The notes under the pieces were generated by a model. That model did no database searches and had not been told where the DNA came from. It worked only from the letters and a program-made list of their open reading frames with translations. From Yinghuangia seranimata (GTDB lineage Bacteria; Actinomycetota; Actinomycetes; Streptomycetales; Streptomycetaceae), in contig NZ_JASAOI010000002.1 in NCBI RefSeq assembly GCF_029953285.1, forward strand, positions 310,001 through 374,000: 64,000 nt of DNA. Direction: 5' to 3'. Each line of letters opens with the position of its first letter. Position 1 is the first letter of the stretch. Both the position numbers and the translations under genes were made by a program. This document shows, in pieces, positions 47,453 through 55,898 of the stretch.

Positions 47453-47482
47453 TTGACGGCTTCGTGGCGCGGCACCTAACAT
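47453..47482 (+). promoter_or_regulatory. vegetative-type promoter of the DHA2 exporter
   Basis: TTGACG (47453-47458), an 18-nt spacer and TAACAT (47477-47482) form one of the most consensus-like sigma-70 promoters in the window. The -10 overlaps the operator at 47479-47499. Confidence 0.65.
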
Positions 47483-47499
47483 CCCGACCGTCGGTATGT
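47479..47499. promoter_or_regulatory. TetR-type operator
   Basis: Arms ACATCCCGAC and GTCGGTATGT flank one central base, with one mismatch in the dyad. The CCGAC/GTCGG core is frequent in TetR-family sites at efflux genes. It covers the -10 and start region, so binding would block transcription. The TetR gene at 49882 in the same cluster is the likely partner. Confidence 0.6.
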
Positions 47500-47513
47500 A
47501 AAAGGAGACCCGG

Positions 47514-49022
47514 ATGCCAGGCACGGCCCCGCACGACCCGAACCCCCCGGCCACCCCGACCACTTCGACCAGCCCAACCACCACCCTGAGCACCCCGAGC
47601 ACCCCGACCACGCAGAAGAGCGCGGCACTCGTGCTGGTGCTCGCCTGCGGGGGATCGTTCGTCTCACTGCTCGACGTCACCATCGCCAACCTCGCCGTCC
47701 CGGATCTGCAACGGGACTTCACGAGCGCGTCCGTCGCCGACCTGACCTGGGTCATGTCGCTGTACGCGATCGCCTTCGCCGCACTGCTCGCCCCCGCCGG
47801 GCGGCTCGCCGACACCGTCGGGCGCCGCCGCCTGTACCGGGTCGGCATCGTCGTGTTCACCCTCGCGTCGGCCGCCTGTGCCGCCGCGCCGAACCTCGCG
47901 ACCCTGCTCGCCGCCCGCGCGGTCCAGGGCCTCGGCGCCGCCGCCCTCGTACCCGCCTCGCTCGCCATCGTCCTCGGGCAGGTGCCCCCGGCCCGGCGTG
48001 CCGCCGCGATCGGCGCGTGGGGCGCGTCCGCGTCGCTCGCCGCCGCGCTCGGCCCCAGTCTCGGCGGCATCCTCGTCGACGTATTCGGGTGGCGCTCGGT
48101 GTTCCTCATCACCGTGCCGATCGGACTCGGCCTGCTGCTCGTCACCGGCGCCGCCGAAGACAGCCGCAACGGCGAACGCACCCCCGACCTCGCCGGATCC
48201 GCGCTGCTCGCGGGCGGCATCGGCACCCTCGTCCTCGGCGTCACTCAGGGCTCGGCATGGGGCTGGGCCGACGCGCGCACGCTCGCCTGCGTGCTCGGCG
48301 GCGTCGTCCTGCTCGTCGTCGCCGTCGTGCGCGCCGCCCGGCACCCGCGGCCCGGCCTGGACGTCGGGCTGTGGCGCAACCGCCCCTACGCGTTCGCCAA
48401 CGTCGTCTCGTTCCTGTTCGGCGTCGTGCTCTACCCGTGGATGCTGCTCGGCGTCCTCTACCTCACCCAGATATGGCACTACAGCGAGCTGCGTGCCGGA
48501 TTCGCCATGACCCACGGCGCGGTCGTGTCCGCCTTCGCCGGGCTCGTCGTAGGCCGGTTCGCACAGAAGATCAACCCGCGCACAGCCGTCATCGCGGGCG
48601 AGCTGATCCTCGCGGGCACCGCGCTGTGGCTCGGGCTCGCCGTCCCCGAGACTCCGTCGTTCGTGACCCTGTGGCTGCCCACCGGCGTCACGCTCGGGCT
48701 CGGGATCGGCGCGGTCAGCACCGGCGCGTCGAGCGCCGCCACGCTGTCCGTCGCCCCGGCCAAGTTCGCGGGTGCCGCCGGGCTCAACATGACCGCCCGG
48801 CAGCTCGGCGGCGCGCTCGGCATCGCGGTGCTGGCCACCGTCATGCAGCGCGAAGCCGGCCACGGCACCGACGCGTTCGCCGACCTGTTCTTCCTGTTCG
48901 CGGCCCTGTCCGTGCTCACGGCCATTGCCGCACTCGGACTGCCGACACGACCGCAGGCCGCCCCCGCCGCGGTGGTGCCTCAGCACGCCCCCGCGTCTGC
49001 CATCGAGGAGGTCCCCGCATGA
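47514..49022 (+). CDS. DHA2-family MFS drug exporter (14 helices)
   Basis: A 502-residue transporter with a Thr/Pro/Ser-rich N-terminus of about 35 residues, then motif A LLAPAGRLADTVGRRRLYRV and GSFVSLLDVTIANLAVPDLQ, which place it in the 14-helix DHA2 family (QacA/EmrB-like). AAAAGGAG precedes ATG 47514. A consensus promoter and a TetR-type operator lie upstream. Its stop overlaps the next start (ATGA), so the SGNH hydrolase is co-translated. It probably confers export of a lipophilic drug or metabolite. Confidence 0.92.
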   Translation: MPGTAPHDPNPPATPTTSTSPTTTLSTPSTPTTQKSAALVLVLACGGSFVSLLDVTIANLAVPDLQRDFTSASVADLTWVMSLYAIAFAALLAPAGRLADTVGRRRLYRVGIVVFTLASAACAAAPNLATLLAARAVQGLGAAALVPASLAIVLGQVPPARRAAAIGAWGASASLAAALGPSLGGILVDVFGWRSVFLITVPIGLGLLLVTGAAEDSRNGERTPDLAGSALLAGGIGTLVLGVTQGSAWGWADARTLACVLGGVVLLVVAVVRAARHPRPGLDVGLWRNRPYAFANVVSFLFGVVLYPWMLLGVLYLTQIWHYSELRAGFAMTHGAVVSAFAGLVVGRFAQKINPRTAVIAGELILAGTALWLGLAVPETPSFVTLWLPTGVTLGLGIGAVSTGASSAATLSVAPAKFAGAAGLNMTARQLGGALGIAVLATVMQREAGHGTDAFADLFFLFAALSVLTAIAALGLPTRPQAAPAAVVPQHAPASAIEEVPA

Positions 49023-49711
49023 CCACGACCCCGTTCCGCAACGACCACTACCGGCTCGACTTCGCCGACGAGACCCGGCTGCTGGCCGGCGCGCACTGGG
49101 AACGCCTCGTGGTGCTCGGCGACAGCATCGCCGAAGGGATCGGCGAGGCCACCGAGGGCTTCCCCGACCAGGGATGGGCGGACTCCGTCGCCGACGCGCT
49201 CCGCCGGGCCAGGCCGGGCCTGGCGTACCTCAACCTGGGCACACGCGACCTGCGGGCCGACGCGGTCCGCAAGACACAGCTCGACGCGGCGCTCGCGTTC
49301 GGCCCCGACCTGGCGATCGTGGTCGCCGGCGGCAACGACCTGCTGCGGGGCCGCTTCGAGGTCGAGCCGGTCGCCGCAGAGGTCGAGGCGATGGTCGAGG
49401 CACTGGCCGCCACCGGCGCGGACGTCGTCACCGTCGGGCTGTACGACTGCACGGGCAGCCCGTACATCCCCGACGAGTTCCGCGCCCCGCTGACCGCGCG
49501 CATCCACGAACTCAACGACGCCACGTGGGACATCGCACTGCGCCACGGGGCGCTGCACCTGGACTTCACCAACGACCCGGGCTCGGCCGACCCGTCGCTG
49601 TACGGCAGCGACGGACTGCACGGCAACCGGCGCGGCCACTCCTACACGGCGGCCGTCGCCGTGCGCGCGCTCGGCGCGCGGCTGGGGAACCGGGTGGGCG
49701 AGGGCGCGTGA
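49019..49711 (+). CDS. SGNH/GDSL-family hydrolase
   Basis: A 230-residue protein with the three SGNH blocks: LVVLGDSIAEGIGE (catalytic Ser in GDS), VVAGGNDLLRG (Gly and Asn of the oxyanion hole) and SDGLHGNRRGHS (Asp and His of the triad). No signal peptide is present, so it is cytoplasmic. It is a lipase/esterase-type fold with unknown ester substrate. Coupling to the DHA2 exporter by a 4-bp overlap suggests that it alters the exported compound or its derivatives (inference). Confidence 0.92.
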   Translation: MTTTPFRNDHYRLDFADETRLLAGAHWERLVVLGDSIAEGIGEATEGFPDQGWADSVADALRRARPGLAYLNLGTRDLRADAVRKTQLDAALAFGPDLAIVVAGGNDLLRGRFEVEPVAAEVEAMVEALAATGADVVTVGLYDCTGSPYIPDEFRAPLTARIHELNDATWDIALRHGALHLDFTNDPGSADPSLYGSDGLHGNRRGHSYTAAVAVRALGARLGNRVGEGA

Positions 49712-49881
49712 GCACGCACATAGGCGGGCGCGCGGATGTACACGCGGACGCACGCAAGGGCGGGCACACCTGCGCACACCTGAGCGGCCGCTGGAGCCGA
49801 CGTCTGTGCCGAGCCAACGACTGTGGCGGACGCGAGCCCGTCCTCTAGGGGCGTGCGGCGGGTGTGGGGTTGAATAGACGG

Positions 49882-50514
49882 ATGGGCACCTCGACGACCC
49901 CCCGCACCCGCCGCACGCAGCAGGAACGCTCCGGGGCCACGACCGCTGAGCTGCTCGCGGCCGCCCGCGAGCTGTTCGCCGCCGAGGGCTACGCGGCCAC
50001 GTCCCTGGACGCGGTGTGCGTCCGCGCGGGGGTCAGCAAGGGCGCCCTGTACCACCACTTCCGCAACAAGGAGGACCTCTTCCGCGCGGTCTACACCGCC
50101 GAGGAGGCCCGGATCGCCGAGGCTGTCGCGGCCGCGTACCTGGCCACCCACGAGGGCGACCTGTGGGACGCGGTGTTCGAGGGCTGCAAGGCCTACCTGG
50201 AGATGTCCCTCGACCCGGGAGTGCAGCGGATCCTGCTCATCGACGGGCCGGGCGCGCTCGGCGTCGAGGTCGTCGACGAGCTGACCGCGAGCTGCGTGCA
50301 GCAGATGTTCCTGGGCGTGCGCCGTGCCGTGAAGGCCGGGCGTATCGCGCCGCGGCCGGTCGAGCCGCTCGGACGGCTGCTGTTCGGCGGCCTCAGCGAG
50401 TCGGCCAAGAGCATCGGGCGCGCGGCCGACCCCGCGCAGGCGCAGGCCGAGGCGATCGCCGAACTGCGCAGGGTCTTCGACGCGTTGGCCGTGGCGCCGG
50501 GTGACGCCGGGTGA
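49882..50514 (+). CDS. TetR-family transcriptional regulator
   Basis: A 210-residue protein with an N-terminal TetR HTH (AAEGYAATSLDAVCVRAGVS followed by KGALYHHFRNKEDLFRAVY) and an all-helical ligand domain. ATG 49882 was chosen, while GTG 49864 would add six residues. It follows the exporter and hydrolase genes after a 170-bp non-coding gap (49712-49881) in which no dyad is seen, so the operator at 47479-47499 is its best candidate site. This gives a drug-inducible exporter module. Confidence 0.9.
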   Translation: MGTSTTPRTRRTQQERSGATTAELLAAARELFAAEGYAATSLDAVCVRAGVSKGALYHHFRNKEDLFRAVYTAEEARIAEAVAAAYLATHEGDLWDAVFEGCKAYLEMSLDPGVQRILLIDGPGALGVEVVDELTASCVQQMFLGVRRAVKAGRIAPRPVEPLGRLLFGGLSESAKSIGRAADPAQAQAEAIAELRRVFDALAVAPGDAG

Positions 50515-50683
50515 CCTGCGCGGGCGCCCCGCGTCGGACGGTTTCCACCGGGCGAATCGGCGCGCCGTGGCAAGGGCGGTTGCACGGCGGTGGGGGCGCC
50601 GGGTAGACACAGGGGGCAACCCCCGTCGATCGTCGCCGGACCCTTCCCCCGAGGTCAGGCACCAGGCCCAGAGGAACCGAGAC

Positions 50684-51412
50684 ATGGCGTTGTTCCGCCG
50701 CAACCAGCCCGCCCCCGGACAGTCCGGCCAGTTCGGTCAGCCAGGGCCCGGCGCGCCAGGCGGCTTCGGCGGCCCCGGCGGCGACGTGCGGCAGATGCTG
50801 GTCGGCGCGCCCGTCGACCGCGTGCGTCAGGACCTGCGCCTGTCGGTGACCCGCGGCGGGCCGCACCTGGCCCCGCCCGCACTCGCGTGGCCGCTGGGCG
50901 ACGAGCTCGCGGCCGTCGCGTGCGTCAAGCTCCCCGACGGCCAGATCGTCACGGCGGAGATCCCGATGGCGCAGGCCTGGGGGATGGGCCCCGAGGACGT
51001 GTGGCTCCAGTGCGCGACCAACCTGCGCGGCGAGCACTTCGCGCGCAGCGAGTTCGACACGGCGGCCGGCGTGACGATGACGATGTTCACGGGGCAGGGC
51101 TGGCCGGGCACCGCGCACCTGGTGCGGATCGGCGAGGCGCTCGGCGAGGACGTCCCGCACGGCGCGCTGGTCACCGTCCCGGACGAGAACACGCTGCTCG
51201 TCGTGCCGCTGAACAACCAGCGCGTGCTGGACGTCGTGCCGCAGATGTACCAGACGGGGCACGAAATCACGCGCGGGCAGCACCCGTTCAGCACCCGCAC
51301 GTACTGGTGGCACGAGGGCGTGCTGGAGCCGCTCGAGGTGCAGTGGCAGGGGCAGCTGGCGCGGGTCAGCGGATCGCCGAGGTTCTCGCAGACCGTGGCC
51401 GCGCTGCGCTAG
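50684..51412 (+). CDS. hypothetical protein, actinobacterial
   Basis: A 242-residue protein, MALFRRNQPAPGQSGQFGQP, a Gly/Pro/Gln-rich disordered N-terminus followed by an alpha/beta domain (LPDGQIVTAEIPMAQAWGMG, LVRIGEALGEDVPHGALVTV). GAGG lies upstream of ATG 50684. No membrane helix or known motif is recognised, and it is probably a cytosolic house-type protein seen widely in streptomycetes. It is monocistronic between TetR and the HAD gene. Confidence 0.7.
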   Translation: MALFRRNQPAPGQSGQFGQPGPGAPGGFGGPGGDVRQMLVGAPVDRVRQDLRLSVTRGGPHLAPPALAWPLGDELAAVACVKLPDGQIVTAEIPMAQAWGMGPEDVWLQCATNLRGEHFARSEFDTAAGVTMTMFTGQGWPGTAHLVRIGEALGEDVPHGALVTVPDENTLLVVPLNNQRVLDVVPQMYQTGHEITRGQHPFSTRTYWWHEGVLEPLEVQWQGQLARVSGSPRFSQTVAALR

Positions 51413-51478
51413 TGCCCCGCGCGGCGGCGGCACGGCCCGAACCGGGGGACCCGGCGGGGTGGAGGGCGAACCTGCCTG

Positions 51479-51499
51479 GTCAGCGCGCTATACGCTGAC
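51479..51499. promoter_or_regulatory. dyad over the putative -10 of the HAD gene
   Basis: GTCAGCG (51479-51485) and CGCTGAC (51493-51499) flank CGCTATA. TATACG (51489-51494) ends 8 nt before the GTG start, so the mRNA may be leaderless and controlled by a protein bound here. Confidence 0.35.
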
Positions 51500-51502
51500 C
51501 CG

Positions 51503-52093
51503 GTGATCATTTCCCTGCCCTCCGGCGACTTCCGTGCCTACCTGTTCGACTGCGACGGCACGATCGCCGACTCGATGCCCCTGCACTACGTCGCCTGGAA
51601 GCAGGCCCTCGACGAATGGGACTGCGTGTTCCCCGAGGACCTCTTCTACGACTGGGGCGGCCGGACGGTGGCGGACATCATCGCCTCGCTCAACGAGAGC
51701 CAGGGCCTGGACATGCCGGTGGAAGCGGTCGCGCGCCGCAGGGAGGACCTGTACCGCGAGAGCCTCCCGCAGCTCACCGCGGTCCCGGGCATCGAGGCGC
51801 ACATCGAGGACGGCTACGAGCGCATACCGATGGCCGTCGTGTCGGGCAGCACGCGCGACTCGGTCACCGCGTCGCTGACCACGCTCGGGCTCCTCGACAG
51901 GTTCGACGTCTTGGTGTGCGCCGGCGACTACGCGAAGGCCAAGCCGGACCCGGAGGGCTTCCTCCGCGCGGCCGAGCACCTCGGCGTTCCCCCGGAGGAG
52001 TGCCTGGTCTTCGAGGACACCGACATGGGGATCCAGGCCGCCACGGCGGCGGGCATGGCCTCCGTGCGGATCCCGCAGCCCCGGCAGCGGTGA
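51503..52093 (+). CDS. HAD-family phosphatase (beta-phosphoglucomutase-like)
   Basis: A 196-residue HAD hydrolase: motif I AYLFDCDGTIADSMPLHYVA (nucleophile Asp), motif II VVSGSTRDSV and motif III CLVFEDTDMGIQAATAAGM. A small helical cap between motifs I and II makes it a subfamily IA member, close to fructose-1-phosphate/6-phosphogluconate phosphatases. Start GTG 51503 has no ribosome site and probably sits at or near the 5' end of a leaderless mRNA. The sugar-phosphate substrate is not known. Confidence 0.9.
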   Translation: MIISLPSGDFRAYLFDCDGTIADSMPLHYVAWKQALDEWDCVFPEDLFYDWGGRTVADIIASLNESQGLDMPVEAVARRREDLYRESLPQLTAVPGIEAHIEDGYERIPMAVVSGSTRDSVTASLTTLGLLDRFDVLVCAGDYAKAKPDPEGFLRAAEHLGVPPEECLVFEDTDMGIQAATAAGMASVRIPQPRQR

Positions 52094-52149
52094 AGTCCCG
52101 GGCGCCGGCCGGGTACTTCGACGACGCCCCCTCGGTTGCCGCCCCGACC

Positions 52150-52155
52150 TAGAAT
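52150..52155 (+). promoter_or_regulatory. -10 element for a leaderless LAL gene
   Basis: TAGAAT lies 7 nt before ATG 52163, and no ribosome site is present, so transcription should begin at or next to the ATG. A good -35 at normal spacing is not visible, so an activator may be needed. Confidence 0.4.
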
Positions 52156-52162
52156 CCACGCC

Positions 52163-54652
52163 ATGGAGCTGCTGGAGCGGGAGCGTCCCCTCGACGCGTT
52201 ACGCAGCTGCCCGCCCGGCCATGTCGCGCTCGTGTCCGGCGAGGCCGGAATCGGCAAGACCACGCTGGTCGGGGCCTTCTGCGAGGGCGCCGGAATCCCG
52301 GTGCTGTGGGGTGCGTGCGACGCGCTGCGCACCCCGCGCCCGCTCGGCCCGCTGCGGGACATCGCCCGCCAGACGGGCGGCGAACTCGCGAAAGTGGTCG
52401 CGGAGGACGGGCCGCGGCACGCCGCGTTCACCGCATTCCTGGACCACGTGTCCGAGCGGGACTGCGTGGCCGTCGTCGAGGACGCGCACTGGGCCGACGA
52501 GGCGACAATCGACCTGCTCCTCTTCGCCGCGCGCAGGATCGCCGAGACGCGCTGCGTGCTCGTGGTGACGTACCGGGAGGACGAGGTCGGCCCCGCCCAC
52601 CCCTTGCGGGCGATGGTCGGTGCCCTCGCGACCGACCGGTCCGTGCGCCGGGTCCGGCTGCGGCCCCTGTCGGCGGCGGCCGTCGGCGCGCTGGCCGGGC
52701 CGCGCGGTCTGGACGGCGCGGAACTGCACGCCCGCACCGGCGGAAACCCCTTCTTCGTGACCGAGGTTCTGGCGGACCCGGACCCGACGGTGCCCGAGAC
52801 CGTACGGGACGCCGTACTCGCGCGGGCGGCGGCCCTGGGACCGGAGGAACGCCGCGCGCTGGAATCGGTGGCGCTCTTCCCCGGCCACGCGCCCCTCGAC
52901 CTGGTCCAGGCGCCGCCCGAGGCCGTCGACTCGTGCGTGGCGGCGGGCATGCTCGTCGCGGAGGGCGCCCGGGTCCGCTTCCGCCACGAACTGGCCAGGC
53001 TCGCCGTCGAGGACGGCATCCTGCCGGGCCACAAGGCGGCGCTGCACAGGCGCGCCCTGGACGACCTCGCCCGCCGCGGCGCCGACGCGGCCGTACTCGC
53101 GCACCACGCCGAGGCGGCCGGCGACGCGGAGGCGGTGCTCCGGCACGCCACATCGGCCGCCGAACGCGCCTCAGCGGTAGGCGCCCACCGGCAGGCGGCC
53201 GACCACTACGCGCAGGCCGTGCGGTTCGCCGGAGCGCTCCCCGCGCGGCAGCGCGCCGAGCTGCTGGAACACCTGGCCGAGGAGTGCGGTCGGGTCGAAC
53301 GGGCCGAGGACGCGGTCGCCGCCTCCCTGGAGGCGCTCGCCTGCCGGCGGGCCGAAGACGACACGGAACGCGAGGCCGCGCTGCTCGCCCGGCGGGCGCA
53401 CTACCTGTGGTCCGTGGGCGAGAACGACGCCGCACACGCGTCGATGCGGGACGCGCTGGCGCTCGCCGAACGGCTGCCCGAAGGACCGGCGCTCGCCGCG
53501 GTCTTCGCCTGGTCGGCGCACCTGCTCATGCTGGCCCGCGACATCCCCGGAGCCGTGTCGGCGGGGCAGCGCGCGATCGGGCTGGCCGAGCGGTACGGGG
53601 AAGAGACCCTGCTCATCAGGGCGCTCAACGCGATGGGCTCCGCCCAGTGGTTCCAGGATCCGGCGGCGGCCGAGCAAACCCTCGGCAGGTGCCTGGACGT
53701 CGCCCGCCGCATCGGCGACGACGCGGCCGTCGGCGCCGCGCTGCTCAACCTCGGCTCGGCCGCGGGGGAGATCCGCCGGTACGAGACGGCGGAGCGGTGG
53801 CTGCGCGAGACCGTCGCCTGGTGTGCGACGCGCGACCTGGACGCAGCCCGGCGGTACGCGACCGCGTGGCTGGCGCGGTGCCTGTTCGAGCGCGGCCTGT
53901 GGTCGCAGGCGGCGGGCACGGTCGACCAGGCGGCCGCGGCGGCGCGCGCGCCGACCAGGATCGTCACGCTCACCGTCCTCGGCCGGCTGCGGACCCGCCG
54001 CGGCGACCCGGGCGCGGCCGAAGTGCTGGACGAGGCCTGGGAATCGGCCGTCCGGACCGGCGACCTGCAACGGCTCTGGCCCGTCGCGGCAGGACGGGCG
54101 GAACTCGCCTGGCTCGCCGGGAGCCCGACCGACGCGCTCGTGCGTGAGACGTACGGGCTCGCGGTACGCCTCGGCCACTCCTGGGCGATCGGCGAACTGG
54201 GGCAGTGGCTCGAGCCGCCCGAAGCCCCCGAGGCCGCGGCGGCGCCGTACCGCGCGGACCCGGTCGAGGCGGCCCGCGCCTGGGAGGCACTGGGCTGCCC
54301 GTACGAGGCGGCGTCGGCCCTGGCCAGGAGCCCGGAGCATCTCACCGACGCGTTGCGGGTGTTCGAACAACTCGGCGCGCGCCCCGCGGCGGACCGCGTG
54401 GCGAAGGCACTGCGCGACCTCGGCCGCCGGGCGCCGCGGCGGTCCACACTCGCCCACCCGAACGGGCTCACGGCGCGCGAGGCCGACGTCCTCGACCTGC
54501 TGCGCGAGGGGCTGCGCAACGCCGAGATCGCCGAACGCCTGTCCATAGCGCCGAAGACGGTCGACCACCACGTGTCGGCGGTCCTGGCCAAGCTCGGCGT
54601 GCGCACACGCCGAGAGGCGGCGAGGCGTCCCCCCGCCCCACCGCCTCCCTGA
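52163..54652 (+). CDS. LAL-family (large ATP-binding LuxR) regulator
   Basis: An 829-residue regulator with N-terminal Walker A SGEAGIGKTTLV (25-36), Walker B CVAVVEDAHWADEA, helical TPR-like repeats in the middle and a C-terminal LuxR HTH (LTAREADVLDLLREGLRNAE, then SIAPKTVDHHVSAVLAKLGV). It is somewhat shorter than typical LAL proteins (about 900-1000). It converges on the DUF4242 gene with a gap of 20 bp. The likely role is ATP-dependent activation of neighbouring or pathway genes. Its gene appears to be leaderless. Confidence 0.92.
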   Translation: MELLERERPLDALRSCPPGHVALVSGEAGIGKTTLVGAFCEGAGIPVLWGACDALRTPRPLGPLRDIARQTGGELAKVVAEDGPRHAAFTAFLDHVSERDCVAVVEDAHWADEATIDLLLFAARRIAETRCVLVVTYREDEVGPAHPLRAMVGALATDRSVRRVRLRPLSAAAVGALAGPRGLDGAELHARTGGNPFFVTEVLADPDPTVPETVRDAVLARAAALGPEERRALESVALFPGHAPLDLVQAPPEAVDSCVAAGMLVAEGARVRFRHELARLAVEDGILPGHKAALHRRALDDLARRGADAAVLAHHAEAAGDAEAVLRHATSAAERASAVGAHRQAADHYAQAVRFAGALPARQRAELLEHLAEECGRVERAEDAVAASLEALACRRAEDDTEREAALLARRAHYLWSVGENDAAHASMRDALALAERLPEGPALAAVFAWSAHLLMLARDIPGAVSAGQRAIGLAERYGEETLLIRALNAMGSAQWFQDPAAAEQTLGRCLDVARRIGDDAAVGAALLNLGSAAGEIRRYETAERWLRETVAWCATRDLDAARRYATAWLARCLFERGLWSQAAGTVDQAAAAARAPTRIVTLTVLGRLRTRRGDPGAAEVLDEAWESAVRTGDLQRLWPVAAGRAELAWLAGSPTDALVRETYGLAVRLGHSWAIGELGQWLEPPEAPEAAAAPYRADPVEAARAWEALGCPYEAASALARSPEHLTDALRVFEQLGARPAADRVAKALRDLGRRAPRRSTLAHPNGLTAREADVLDLLREGLRNAEIAERLSIAPKTVDHHVSAVLAKLGVRTRREAARRPPAPPPP

Positions 54653-54672
54653 AGTCCCCCCTAGGCCGACCG

Positions 54673-54945
54673 TCAGTGGTAGAAGTACGGGTCCAGGACG
54701 CTGACTTCGGTGATCCCGTCGACCGGCAGGCCGGTGTCCTCCGCGGCGAGGCGGATCGCCTCCGGCGACGGCCCGTCGTACACGCAGTACGACTCGCTCT
54801 TGTCGGTGCTGACGTAGGACTGGACCCACGTCACGCCGTGCTCGGCGTTGCCCGCGACCGTGTTGCGCGTGGCCTTGGCGCCCTCGTCGTCGGTCGGGAT
54901 GACCAGACCGTCGGGGAACTTCCTCTGAACGATGTATCGCGGCAT
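54673..54945 (-). CDS. DUF4242 protein (SCO4226-like nickel-binding fold)
   Basis: A 90-residue protein, MPRYIVQRKFPDGLVIPTDD, with VTWVQSYVSTDKSESYCVYD and VLDPYFYH. This is the DUF4242 ferredoxin-like fold, in which SCO4226 of S. coelicolor binds nickel. ATG 54945 has AAGGGAG upstream; a longer frame to 54999 has none. DUF4242 genes often sit beside LuxR-type ATPase regulators, as here. Physiological role unknown. Confidence 0.88.
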   Translation of the reverse strand: MPRYIVQRKFPDGLVIPTDDEGAKATRNTVAGNAEHGVTWVQSYVSTDKSESYCVYDGPSPEAIRLAAEDTGLPVDGITEVSVLDPYFYH

Positions 54946-55072
54946 AGTGCACGCTCCCTTCTGACCACGAGTCTCGGGGCGGGCACCATGCCGCGACATC
55001 GGTGGAAGCTCCCTATCTCACGGAGCCGATCTCCCTATGCCGGCCGCATCAGCGGCCGTTTCCGCGGCCGGA

Positions 55073-55801
55073 TCAGCGTCCGGTCGCGAGGTTCGCGCCG
55101 CCCGTGACGTCCAGGACGACGCCGGAGATGAAGCCGTTGCCGGCCACCATGCGTATCGCGTCGCCGATCTCGTCCGCGTGGCCGACCCGCCCGACCGGGG
55201 TGGTCGCGGCCAGGCCCTCGAAGAACTCGGTGCGGGCCGCCTCCGGAACGCGGTCCCACCACGGGGTGTCGACGACGCCGGGGGAGACGGCGTTCACCCG
55301 CAGCGGGGCCAGCTCCACCGCGAGCGGCGGCACCATCGCCTGAAGCGCCCCGTTGATCGCGGCCAGGCCGGACGACCCGGCATATGCAGCACGCGCAGAG
55401 GCGGCGGTGACCATGGTGACCGAGCCGTCCCGGCGCAGCGTCGGCAGCGCGGCCTGCAGGATCCGCAGGTACGGCCAGAACTTTCCGTCGAAGCCGGCGG
55501 CGAGGTGGTCGAGGTCCAGCTCGGCGAACGCGCCGGAGCCGGCGGAGCCGCTGAGCGCCAGCACAAGGTGGTCGACCGTCCCCGCACCCGCGAAGAACGC
55601 GGCCACCTGCGCGGAATCGGCGCCGTCGAGGCGGTAACCGGTGGTCTTGCCGCCGATCCGCTCGACCGCCGCGTCGAGCCGGGCCTGGTCGCGTCCGGTG
55701 ACGACGACCTCCGCGCCGTCCACGGCGAACCGCTTCGCGGCGGCCTCGCCGATGCCGGAGCTGCCGCCCATCACCACGACGCGCTGACCGGTGAGGTTCA
55801 T
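55073..55801 (-). CDS. SDR-family oxidoreductase with substituted catalytic residues
   Basis: A 242-residue Rossmann protein with cofactor motif GGSSGIGEAAAKRF and the later VNAVSPGVVDTPWW. At the usual YxxxK position the sequence reads SGLAAINGALQAM: Tyr is replaced by Leu and Lys by Asn, so classical SDR catalysis is doubtful. It could be a divergent enzyme or a NAD(P)-sensing protein. ATG 55801. It is divergent from a TetR gene with two matching operator-like palindromes between, so it is surely the TetR target. Confidence 0.88.
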   Translation of the reverse strand: MNLTGQRVVVMGGSSGIGEAAAKRFAVDGAEVVVTGRDQARLDAAVERIGGKTTGYRLDGADSAQVAAFFAGAGTVDHLVLALSGSAGSGAFAELDLDHLAAGFDGKFWPYLRILQAALPTLRRDGSVTMVTAASARAAYAGSSGLAAINGALQAMVPPLAVELAPLRVNAVSPGVVDTPWWDRVPEAARTEFFEGLAATTPVGRVGHADEIGDAIRMVAGNGFISGVVLDVTGGANLATGR

Positions 55802-55823
55802 GGCACTTCCTTCGTTCTCGTCG

Positions 55824-55848
55824 TTGCCGAGACTGTTCGTCTCGACAA
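55824..55848. promoter_or_regulatory. operator palindrome 1 of the SDR/TetR divergon
   Basis: TTGCCGAGAC and GTCTCGACAA (one mismatch) flank a 5-bp centre TGTTC. It shares its sequence with the second palindrome 9 bp away and overlaps the SDR promoter region. Confidence 0.75.
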
Positions 55849-55857
55849 CGTCGATGA

Positions 55858-55882
55858 TTGTCGAGACTCAGAGTCTCGTCAA
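55858..55882. promoter_or_regulatory. operator palindrome 2 of the SDR/TetR divergon
   Basis: TTGTCGAGAC and GTCTCGTCAA (one mismatch) flank TCAGA, which itself extends the dyad to GAGACT-CAG-AGTCTC. It ends 16 bp before the TetR ATG, beside the TetR -10 candidate TAAACT (55887-55892). Confidence 0.75.
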
Positions 55883-55898
55883 GGGATAAACTGCGGGC

